Shown: positions 1-4,567 of the stretch, one piece after another | Layout: each line of letters starts with the position of its first letter | Numbering within the stretch: the first letter of the stretch is position 1 | DNA from: Bacillota bacterium | Lineage (GTDB): Bacteria; Bacillota; Clostridia; Christensenellales; CAG-138 | DNA length: 6,600 bases | Direction of reading: 5' to 3' | Assembly: GCA_023451115.1 (NCBI GenBank) | Contig: JAEXFV010000106.1 | Span: 1 to 6,600 of the forward strand | The notes under the pieces: generated by a model | What the model saw: the letters and a program-made list of their open reading frames with translations, nothing else | The model's database searches: none | What the model was told of the DNA's origin: nothing | Position numbers and translations under genes: made by a program

Positions 1-1200
1 ATCCTTAACCTCGAAGATAACCTGGGGCTTAATGCACTCGTGGGTTTCGCCAAAGATGCAGCTGCCGGTTACGCCTTCATAAGCGGTGGTGTACATGCTC
101 TTCATGATCGCTTCGCGGTCAACAGAGTTGGTGACCTTGATAGCATTGATGATCATCATGGTAGCATCATAGGTCAGAGAGCCAATGTGGTTAGGCATGA
201 TGCCGCCGGTGGACTCTTCAAACTCAGTAACGAACTTTTTGACAACGGGATCTTCGCTGTTAGCGTTGAACAGGGAGGGGAAGATAACGCCTTCCACAGC
301 CTCGCCGCCTACGCTGATCAGGTTCTGGTCGTAGATGTTACCAACGCCGCACATTTTGATCTCGGAACCAGTCTTACGCAGCTGCGTGCAGAAAGGAGCG
401 AAGGATTCATAGGTGCCGGTGTGAACGATGATGTCAGGCTGGAGAGCAACCAGCTCGCTGATCTGAGCGGAGAAGTCAACAGACCCGGTCAGGAAGGTGG
501 ACTGGCCAACCCACTGTACGGTAGGATCTTTTTCCGCGATCATCTCGGTAGCAGCCTTCATGTTTTCGCCAGCGCTTACGCCGAAGTCGGTCTCTTCACC
601 GATGTAGGCGATCTTGCGGTAACCCAGCAGGTAGCAAGCTTCGATGGTGTTCAAAGCTTCGAGATAGTCGGTAACGTTGTTACGCATGACATACTCGCCG
701 ATGAGCGCCAGGTCAGGGTGAGAAGAAGCGTTGGAGATGGAGGGGATACCAGCTTCCTGGAAGATGGGGCCGGTAGCCAAAGCAACGGTGCTCTGGAAGT
801 TCATCATGGGGATAGCAACGATGGAATCGTCAGCAGCCAGCTTCTCAGCGATAGCGGTAGCTTCGTCGGTCACGCCACGATCGTCATACTCAACGATCTC
901 AATCTGACGGCCGCCCAGCACGCCACCTTCTGCATTGGTCTGCGCAGCAGCCAATTTCGCAGCGTTCAGAGCCTGAGCGCCATACTCGGCCCAGTCACCG
1001 GTCATGGGGCCAACAACAGCCAGCTTGATGGGATCGGTGTTGGCGGCGGGAGCTTCGCTTTCAGCGGGAGCTTCGCTAGCAGCGGGAGCTTCGCTAGCGG
1101 CGGGAGCTTCAGAAGCAGCCGGAGCGCTCGTGCTTGCGCAACCTGCAAACAGGCTGCAAGCCATCAGAACAACCAAAAGGATACTTACGAGTTTCTTCAT
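1..1200 (-). CDS. LivJ/LivK-type branched-chain amino acid ABC transporter substrate-binding lipoprotein (3' end cut by window)
   Basis: This is the extracytoplasmic receptor of a hydrophobic/branched-chain amino acid ABC importer, predicted to be lipid-anchored on the outer face of the membrane. The frame is open for 400 codons from ATG at 1200 to the window edge. Residues 1-20 are a lipoprotein signal peptide (MKK start, hydrophobic core, FAG before Cys21). Residues 22-57 are a low-complexity linker with four SEAPAA-like units. From about residue 58 a type I periplasmic-binding fold begins (KLAVVGPMTGDWAEYGAQ), with later family-like stretches such as GSLTYDATMMIINAIK. Usual family length suggests only a few residues are missing. 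AGGAGGTT at 1211-1218, 10 nt upstream, fixes the start. Its codons favour GCT, GTT and AAC, as in highly expressed genes. The fold and lipoprotein nature are secure. Substrate is inferred from family; amides or other amino acids are possible. Confidence 0.93.
   Translation of the reverse strand, partial: MKKLVSILLVVLMACSLFAGCASTSAPAASEAPAASEAPAASEAPAESEAPAANTDPIKLAVVGPMTGDWAEYGAQALNAAKLAAAQTNAEGGVLGGRQIEIVEYDDRGVTDEATAIAEKLAADDSIVAIPMMNFQSTVALATGPIFQEAGIPSISNASSHPDLALIGEYVMRNNVTDYLEALNTIEACYLLGYRKIAYIGEETDFGVSAGENMKAATEMIAEKDPTVQWVGQSTFLTGSVDFSAQISELVALQPDIIVHTGTYESFAPFCTQLRKTGSEIKMCGVGNIYDQNLISVGGEAVEGVIFPSLFNANSEDPVVKKFVTEFEESTGGIMPNHIGSLTYDATMMIINAIKVTNSVDREAIMKSMYTTAYEGVTGSCIFGETHECIKPQVIFEVKD
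1042..1113 (-). repeat. Four tandem 18-bp units encoding SEAPAA-like hexapeptides
   Basis: Codons 30-53 of the binding lipoprotein are four consecutive 18-bp units reading SEAPAA, SEAPAA, SEAPAE, SEAPAA. The middle copies are nearly identical in DNA, with changes mainly at third codon positions. They form a flexible acidic Ala/Pro spacer between the lipid-anchored cysteine and the ligand-binding domain. Such arrays can change copy number by slippage without shifting the frame. Confidence 0.9.
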
Positions 1201-1210
1201 TTGTCGATAG

Positions 1211-1218
1211 AACCTCCT
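1211..1218 (-). promoter_or_regulatory. Ribosome binding site of the binding lipoprotein
   Basis: The minus strand reads AGGAGGTT, a near-complete match to the 16S rRNA 3' end, 10 nt before ATG at 1200. It supports this start and high expression. Confidence 0.85.
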
Positions 1219-1272
1219 ATTTTTTTATTGTCAATGTTTCCATTAACAAACTTAAAAATCTAAATCCTTCAA

Positions 1273-1286
1273 GATACAACTGTATC
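1273..1286. promoter_or_regulatory. Operator-like inverted repeat GATACA-AC-TGTATC
   Basis: This is a perfect 6-bp inverted repeat with a 2-bp centre, about 37-50 bp downstream of the predicted transcription start of the binding-lipoprotein gene. Its arms recur as ATACATGTAT (1345-1354) in the promoter spacer and TGTAT-TAT-ATACA (1327-1339) over the -10 box. The shared half-site suggests one dimeric regulator. The regulator family cannot be named from sequence alone. Confidence 0.45.
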
Positions 1287-1326
1287 GTATTTATCAAAAA
1301 TGTGAAAACACTTTACATCAACGACT

Positions 1327-1339
1327 TGTATTATATACA
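1327..1339. promoter_or_regulatory. Dyad TGTAT-TAT-ATACA over the -10 box (candidate operator)
   Basis: Perfect 5-bp arms flank a 3-bp centre and overlap TATAAT (1330-1335). It is the third copy of the ATACA/TGTAT half-site within about 80 bp. Part of the match is forced by the -10 consensus, which lowers its weight. Confidence 0.3.
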
Positions 1340-1359
1340 TCTTGATACATGTATGTCAA
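1330..1359 (-). promoter_or_regulatory. Consensus sigma-A promoter of the binding-lipoprotein gene
   Basis: On the minus strand TTGACA (1354-1359) and TATAAT (1330-1335) are both exact consensus hexamers separated by 18 bp. The predicted start is near 1323, leaving a leader of about 120 nt before the ATG. The spacer and the -10 box are covered by ATACA/TGTAT dyads, so a regulator could bind on the promoter itself. The start point has not been mapped. Confidence 0.8.
1345..1354. promoter_or_regulatory. Palindrome ATACATGTAT in the promoter spacer (candidate operator)
   Basis: A perfect 10-bp palindrome lies between the -35 and -10 boxes of the strong promoter. It shares half-sites with the downstream inverted repeat at 1273-1286, centre to centre about 70 bp. 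Binding here would block RNA polymerase. AT-rich DNA makes short palindromes common, so this is suggestive only. Confidence 0.4.
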
Positions 1360-1571
1360 GGGAAAACCTCTTCCATTATTTTTCCGCATATTTCCGATAA
1401 AAATATTGCTAAAATTCAGTCATGTTCGTTCATTTTCTATCTAATCGCAAATTATCTTCTAAAAATCAAGGCAATTATGCCTGACATCTTCCGGTATCAT
1501 ACAACTTCTGTATGCATTTGTCCATAACCTATCAAAATTCTCATTTTAAGAATTTTTTATAACGCAAAGCC

Positions 1572-1600
1572 TTGACAAAGCTGAATAATATGTATATACC
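1572..1600 (+). promoter_or_regulatory. Weak plus-strand promoter-like sequence
   Basis: An exact TTGACA at 1572-1577 is followed 15-17 bp later by TATATA/TATACC with a TG just before. Transcription from it would meet the hairpin at 1611-1643 almost at once, and no plus-strand gene follows. It is either chance in AT-rich DNA or the source of a very short RNA. Confidence 0.2.
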
Positions 1601-1604
1601 ACTC

Positions 1605-1699
1605 ATAAGCAAAAGGCCGGCAGAATACCTCTGTCGGCCTTTTCATCGCATAAATATTCCTTTTCTCAATCTCCTCGGTCTTCTGCTGTAGCTTTCGCT
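1605..1699 (-). ncRNA. Possible small RNA or structured 3' leader/trailer
   Basis: On the minus strand, TATAAT (1705-1710) or TATTAT (1710-1715), with weak -35 matches near 1728-1739, precedes a hairpin with a GAAA tetraloop (arms GTAGC/GCTAC, 1688-1701). About 45 nt of purine-rich unpaired sequence then leads to the terminator hairpin at 1611-1643. Promoter, small stem and terminator in under 110 bp are the layout of an independent small RNA. It could equally be the 3' untranslated tail of the small membrane-protein gene. I recognise no known RNA family. Confidence 0.3.
1611..1643 (-). terminator. Strong hairpin terminator, possibly bidirectional
   Basis: Two 14-nt arms (1611-1624 and 1630-1643) pair with one non-canonical position around the 5-nt loop ATACC. 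The arms begin and end with AAAA/TTTT, so both strands give a GC-rich stem followed by four U. The odd pair is G-U in plus-strand RNA and A-C in minus-strand RNA, slightly favouring the plus direction. The flanking genes are on the minus strand, so the likely job is ending transcription from the small membrane-protein gene or from a small RNA starting near 1699, insulating the promoter at 1330-1359. Confidence 0.7.
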
Positions 1700-1728
1700 A
1701 CCTAATTATATAATACCGTAGGCTGCAA

Positions 1729-1953
1729 TTAAATGTAAACCTTCTGATCGATTAATTCAATGCGGCGGAAGAAGTACACCACCAACGCTACGGCTATGCC
1801 TCCCAATAACACCAAACCAGCCAATGTTCCCCAAGCGACTCCAATTACGCCTCCCGTCATAACAATGGAGCAGATCGCCGTCAGTGCCAGGATTACATAA
1901 GCCAACACCGCAGCAGCTACAATCAAAATGTTGTCCTCATGTGCGTTTTTCAT
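1729..1953 (-). CDS. Small two-helix membrane protein of unknown function (74 aa)
   Basis: I do not recognise this protein. The 74 residues begin MKNAHEDNIL and form two strongly hydrophobic segments at about residues 9-32 and 35-61, joined by a short Gly-rich turn, with a charged tail (FFRRIELIDQKVYI). This predicts a helical hairpin with the charged C-terminal end probably cytoplasmic. The ATG at 1953 is chosen because GAGGAGGC (1961-1968) sits 7 nt upstream. An in-frame ATG at 2022 would add 23 residues, but it has no ribosome binding site and its extension is read through a leader hairpin. The gene stands alone: the preceding gene ends 224 bp upstream and a terminator lies 85 bp downstream. 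A role in stress, signalling or as a transporter accessory subunit cannot be distinguished. Confidence 0.7.
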   Translation of the reverse strand: MKNAHEDNILIVAAAVLAYVILALTAICSIVMTGGVIGVAWGTLAGLVLLGGIAVALVVYFFRRIELIDQKVYI

Positions 1954-1974
1954 AATCAAAGCCTCCTCTATTTT

Positions 1975-2001
1975 AGGGCACTGCCTTCTGGCACATGCCC
2001 T
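1975..2001 (-). promoter_or_regulatory. Leader hairpin just upstream of the small membrane-protein RBS
   Basis: Outer arms AGGGCA/TGCCCT (1975-1980 and 1996-2001) enclose inner arms TGCC/GGCA around a 4-nt loop, giving about 10 base pairs with a small internal loop. On the minus strand it ends 6 nt before the Shine-Dalgarno at 1961-1968, so it could affect ribosome access or RNA stability. Read on the plus strand it is followed by a T-rich run and would look like a terminator, but no plus-strand gene precedes it. Confidence 0.4.
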
Positions 2002-2040
2002 TTTCTTTTCTGCTGCTATCATAAATGAATTGCTTTTTTT

Positions 2041-2070
2041 AACATATAAAATAAGAGGCTTCTATGCCTC
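2041..2070 (-). terminator. Weak intrinsic terminator candidate after the ogg operon
   Basis: On the minus strand GAGGC-ATAGAA-GCCTC (2055-2070) is a 5-bp stem with a 6-nt loop followed by the T-rich stretch TTATTTTATA. The stem is short, so efficiency is doubtful. A second A/T-only hairpin (arms TAAAAAT/ATTTTTA, 2141-2161) lies closer to the ogg stop. Together they are the only candidates for ending the operon before the small membrane-protein gene. Confidence 0.35.
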
Positions 2071-2177
2071 CCTAACTAATGAAATGAGGAAAACTCTCCA
2101 ATTGCCCTTCTTTTTTTAGTTCCCCCCTTTTATTCAGTTGTAAAAATCCCCCTTATTTTTAAACCATTCCGCAACCG

Positions 2178-3029
2178 TTACGGTTCCTTTCCATAATATA
2201 TTCGTTCGTAAAGAAACATATATTGCTGTAATACGCCGGACTGCGCTCCATACCAGTTATAGGGGAACCTTCCATTATATTCTCTCTGGATAATGCGGGC
2301 CATCCAGGTATCAATCGGTACAGCTGCCAACCGGTGATAACCATAAAGCATAACGCAACGAGCCACCTTTACCCCCACGCCATATATGCTGCACAAAGTC
2401 TGTTCCAGCGTTTCATCATCCAAAGCATGAAGCGCCTCCAAATCCAGGCTGCCGGAAGCCACCCGGCGGCTGGCATCCAACACGTATTTTGCCCGGTAAC
2501 CAAGGGCACATTCCATAAGCTCTTCCTCTCCCCGCGCGGCCAGGGCTTCCGGGCAGGGGAAAGCATACACGATCTTCCCCTTAGGTGTTTGAATTGGCGC
2601 GCCATAGCGTCTGCTTAAGCTTTCCACGCACTGGGCAATTGCTGGAATGGTTTTCCGCTGGGAAAGAATAAAGGTAATCAACATTTCCCAGGGCTGCTGC
2701 CGAAGGATCTTCATACCAGAGCAGCGGCAAACGGCCTGCTGCAAATACCCATCCTGTGGAGGGATATGGGCGCAAAAGCTACGGTAATCCGTATCCAAAT
2801 CAAAATAAGGCCGCCAAATGGTTTGAAATTCTTCCAAAGAGCAGGAAAAGAAAAACTGCCCTGGAGCAGTGACATGCATTTCCAGATATCGCCCATTGGC
2901 AACCAAATCGTATTTTTGCGCTCCAACCTGTTTCAGGCGGAAACATTGGCCGCTTAGCAGTATCGTATTCAAATTAAAATCCGACAGGCGGGCCGTTATG
3001 CCCCCTGTATGTTCTTCCAATATCATCAT
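2178..3029 (-). CDS. ogg: 8-oxoguanine DNA glycosylase/AP lyase, Ogg family
   Basis: This is a base-excision repair enzyme that removes 8-oxoguanine from DNA and can nick the abasic site. The 283 residues show an OGG N-terminal domain with the SGQCFR motif at 26-31, then a helix-hairpin-helix/GPD domain. The hairpin reads YGVGVKVAR (216-224), where Lys221 matches the catalytic lysine of human OGG1 (K249). PID at 238-240 supplies the catalytic aspartate, Asp240. Length fits bacterial OGG1-like proteins. The frame is open upstream to 3287, but that extension lies inside the kinase-like gene. The start is ATG at 3029, or the next ATG at 3026, which is better spaced from AAAGG. It begins 1 bp after the preceding stop, so translation is probably coupled. 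The loop after helix D reads LSQRKTIPAI instead of the human SNNNIARI. Confidence 0.9.
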   Translation of the reverse strand: MMILEEHTGGITARLSDFNLNTILLSGQCFRLKQVGAQKYDLVANGRYLEMHVTAPGQFFFSCSLEEFQTIWRPYFDLDTDYRSFCAHIPPQDGYLQQAVCRCSGMKILRQQPWEMLITFILSQRKTIPAIAQCVESLSRRYGAPIQTPKGKIVYAFPCPEALAARGEEELMECALGYRAKYVLDASRRVASGSLDLEALHALDDETLEQTLCSIYGVGVKVARCVMLYGYHRLAAVPIDTWMARIIQREYNGRFPYNWYGAQSGVLQQYMFLYERIYYGKEP

Positions 3030-3030
3030 T

Positions 3031-3561
3031 TCACCTTTCTTCACCCTGCACGGCGCCGCAACGTCTCTGCACGCATTCCGCAATTTCCTGCGCAACCTGC
3101 TGGGGCATTTTCCCCTGCACCATGATTTTATCGGTTTCCATCCTCTCATATAGGGGCAAATAATCCAGCGCCCGTTCCAGGATATCCTGCGAACGCTTAC
3201 CCAAAGCAATATCTTTTTGTAAATGTTCCAGCAATGTTTCCCTTGAGCATAAAAGCGTAAAACAATGCAGGCGATAAGGCTGGTCAATTTTTTCCAACAG
3301 CCCTTTCATAATATCCTCGTATTGCATCACCCAGGTAAAAATCACCCTTTGATACCCTGGATTGCGCAAAAACTGATTGAGCAGATAAGCTGCGTTATCC
3401 AGCACCATCACCCGATTGAGCTGATTGGCTACAAAGGGGTGCATATCCCAGCACCAATCTCCATCCAGGTAAACACAAGGCGCCAGCATCTTTTTCAGCG
3501 GCTGTGCCACCGTACTTTTGCCCACACCCATAGGGCCGTTGATGAATACCAAATCTTTCAA
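3031..3561 (-). CDS. P-loop kinase-like protein (AAA_33/nucleotide-kinase type), TTG start
   Basis: This 176-residue cytoplasmic protein has the fold signature of small P-loop kinases. Walker A is GPMGVGKST at 9-17 with Lys15. A substrate-side DGD motif follows at 33-35 (VYLDGDWCWDMHPF), and a basic, lid-like segment with Lys122/Arg123 lies near 117-125. Similar proteins in gut clostridia are usually annotated as AAA-family ATPase or nucleotide kinase with unknown substrate. The length fits shikimate-, gluconate- or chloramphenicol-phosphotransferase-like kinases, but none of their specific motifs stands out. The start is TTG at 3561, overlapping the preceding stop as TTGA, with AAGGA 9 nt upstream. 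The first ATG would fall inside Walker A, so TTG is the only start that keeps the nucleotide site. It is linked by overlap to the membrane-protein gene and by a 1-bp gap to ogg. Confidence 0.8.
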   Translation of the reverse strand: MKDLVFINGPMGVGKSTVAQPLKKMLAPCVYLDGDWCWDMHPFVANQLNRVMVLDNAAYLLNQFLRNPGYQRVIFTWVMQYEDIMKGLLEKIDQPYRLHCFTLLCSRETLLEHLQKDIALGKRSQDILERALDYLPLYERMETDKIMVQGKMPQQVAQEIAECVQRRCGAVQGEER

Positions 3562-4355
3562 TGTTTGCTTTCCTTCTTCTTCCTCTTTTCCTGACGAAGC
3601 TGCTCCAGCCGCTCTTTAATCTGCCGCAGGTGTTCGTCATGCCGGGAGGACCTGACGTTTGGGAAGGCGCGCAGCAGCCGTCTTTGATCCTGCGCAATTT
3701 TAGCCACCAGTTTTTCATGTTGTGCCTTGAGTTCTTCCTTTGCCTTTTCATTACGCTGCGAAATGGCAATGGCATTTTGGGCCATATTTTCTCCAATGGT
3801 GTTGGAAGCCGCCCGGATGGATTTTGCCAACTCATCCAGCTGGTTTAAGCTGCGGTTTAGTTTTGCCACTTTGGCAACAGTTGCGGCTACATCGGCAAAA
3901 AAGGCCGCTCCCAACAGGATCAGCACTGGCACGCTCACTACTTTGGGGATGTGTTTTACCAGCCCACCGATCAAAGGATGGATCATATCCACGATCATAA
4001 CGCAGGCTATCCCCCAAGCTAAGGAAAATTTCAGGCAAATATATCCGCCGATATTAAAGGGCACGTTGGAGTAATCCCACCATTTTTGGTGGAACAGTTT
4101 TTCCATCAAAAACCCGGTTACTAGCTCCAACAACGAGGTAAGCAGCACAGAACCCACATACAGTATCAGCAGATTATCCTTTAGCGGGTTAAGACAGGCC
4201 AGCACGATGGTAATCCCAAATCCGTAAATCGGACAAATTGGTCCGTTTAAAAAGCCACGGTTTACAAACGTTCCTTTGTTCACCGCCGCGAAGATCACCT
4301 CTGTGGACCAGCCCAGAAATGCATAAATAAAAAAATACCAGATATATTGCAGCAT
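3558..4355 (-). CDS. CmpB/DUF1113-type multispanning membrane protein with coiled-coil tail
   Basis: This 265-residue integral membrane protein matches the family annotated as putative ABC transporter type IV (CmpB). The family signature is clear: FLGWSTEV at 13-20 and FVNRGFLNGPICPIYGFG at 30-47. About five hydrophobic segments lie near residues 5-24, 40-57, 62-86, 104-126 and 139-163. From about 165 to 260 the protein is hydrophilic and heptad-rich, a predicted coiled coil, interrupted by LLRAFPN at 227-233, which recurs in this family as I recall it. It ends in a Lys/Arg-rich tail. No ATPase partner is adjacent, so the transporter label is weak and the real role is unknown. ATG at 4355 follows a G-rich AAAAGGGGGAA site. 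It is the first gene of the operon with the kinase-like gene and ogg. Confidence 0.85.
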   Translation of the reverse strand: MLQYIWYFFIYAFLGWSTEVIFAAVNKGTFVNRGFLNGPICPIYGFGITIVLACLNPLKDNLLILYVGSVLLTSLLELVTGFLMEKLFHQKWWDYSNVPFNIGGYICLKFSLAWGIACVMIVDMIHPLIGGLVKHIPKVVSVPVLILLGAAFFADVAATVAKVAKLNRSLNQLDELAKSIRAASNTIGENMAQNAIAISQRNEKAKEELKAQHEKLVAKIAQDQRRLLRAFPNVRSSRHDEHLRQIKERLEQLRQEKRKKKESKH

Positions 4356-4456
4356 GGGTTCCCCCTTTTCATCCTTGCGGCTCGTTCCACTTGCACCTGA
4401 ATTTGTTTTCCCCAGTCATGTCCGAGGCATTGCCTTTTTCGTGTTTCATCGCCTTT

Positions 4457-4485
4457 ATCATATCATCCCGGCTTTTCCACTGCAA
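4457..4485 (-). promoter_or_regulatory. Promoter candidate for the cmpB-like/kinase/ogg operon
   Basis: On the minus strand TATGAT (4457-4462) is preceded by TGA, giving an extended -10. TTGCAG (4480-4485) lies 17 bp upstream as a weak -35. The predicted start near 4450 gives a leader of about 95 nt before ATG 4355. It lies just downstream of the serA terminator, the expected place for a new promoter. Confidence 0.5.
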
Positions 4486-4516
4486 TCGCCCAGCGCAACC
4501 TGATGGAAAACGCACA

Positions 4517-4542
4517 GGGCTGCAAGCATAAGCTTGCAGCCC
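4517..4542 (-). terminator. Hairpin terminator after serCA
   Basis: Perfect 11-bp arms (4517-4527 and 4532-4542, GGGCTGCAAGC and its complement) enclose a 4-nt loop, 25 nt after the serA stop. The stem is very stable, but the following sequence (TGTGCGTTTT) has its U run only after several bases. It may work as an imperfect intrinsic terminator or mainly protect the 3' end. Confidence 0.75.
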
Positions 4543-4567
4543 AAACTCCATGTTTTCGTCAGAGTGG

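Noticed and set aside
1229..1234. Second TTGACA on the minus strand close to the lipoprotein gene
   Set aside because: A -10 at normal spacing would fall on the RBS and no match is present.
40..1263. 407-codon plus-strand open frame
   Set aside because: It is the antisense shadow of the binding lipoprotein. The minus frame has a signal peptide, lipobox, RBS and promoter; the plus translation shows no family pattern and low-complexity Gly/Ser runs opposite the repeat.
1561..1570. ACGCAAAGCC on the plus strand, as in c-di-GMP-I riboswitches
   Set aside because: The partner GGCAAACC stem and the later tetraloop-receptor parts of that riboswitch are missing, and no plus-strand gene follows.
1557..1646. 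29-codon minus-strand ORF starting near AAAAGGA
   Set aside because: It runs through the terminator hairpin, so its codons are dictated by the stem; no recognisable peptide.
1954..2022. 23-residue N-terminal extension of the small membrane protein
   Set aside because: No Shine-Dalgarno before ATG 2022, and the region contains a hairpin followed by a strong RBS for ATG 1953.
3030..3287. 86-residue N-terminal extension of Ogg
   Set aside because: The extension lies wholly inside the kinase-like gene, has no RBS at its start and does not look like OGG sequence; the start at 3029/3026 follows AAAGG.
4369..4449. 26-codon ORF (MKHEKGNASDM...) in the operon leader
   Set aside because: It begins about at the predicted transcription start with no proper RBS, and shows no leader-peptide run of a regulated amino acid.
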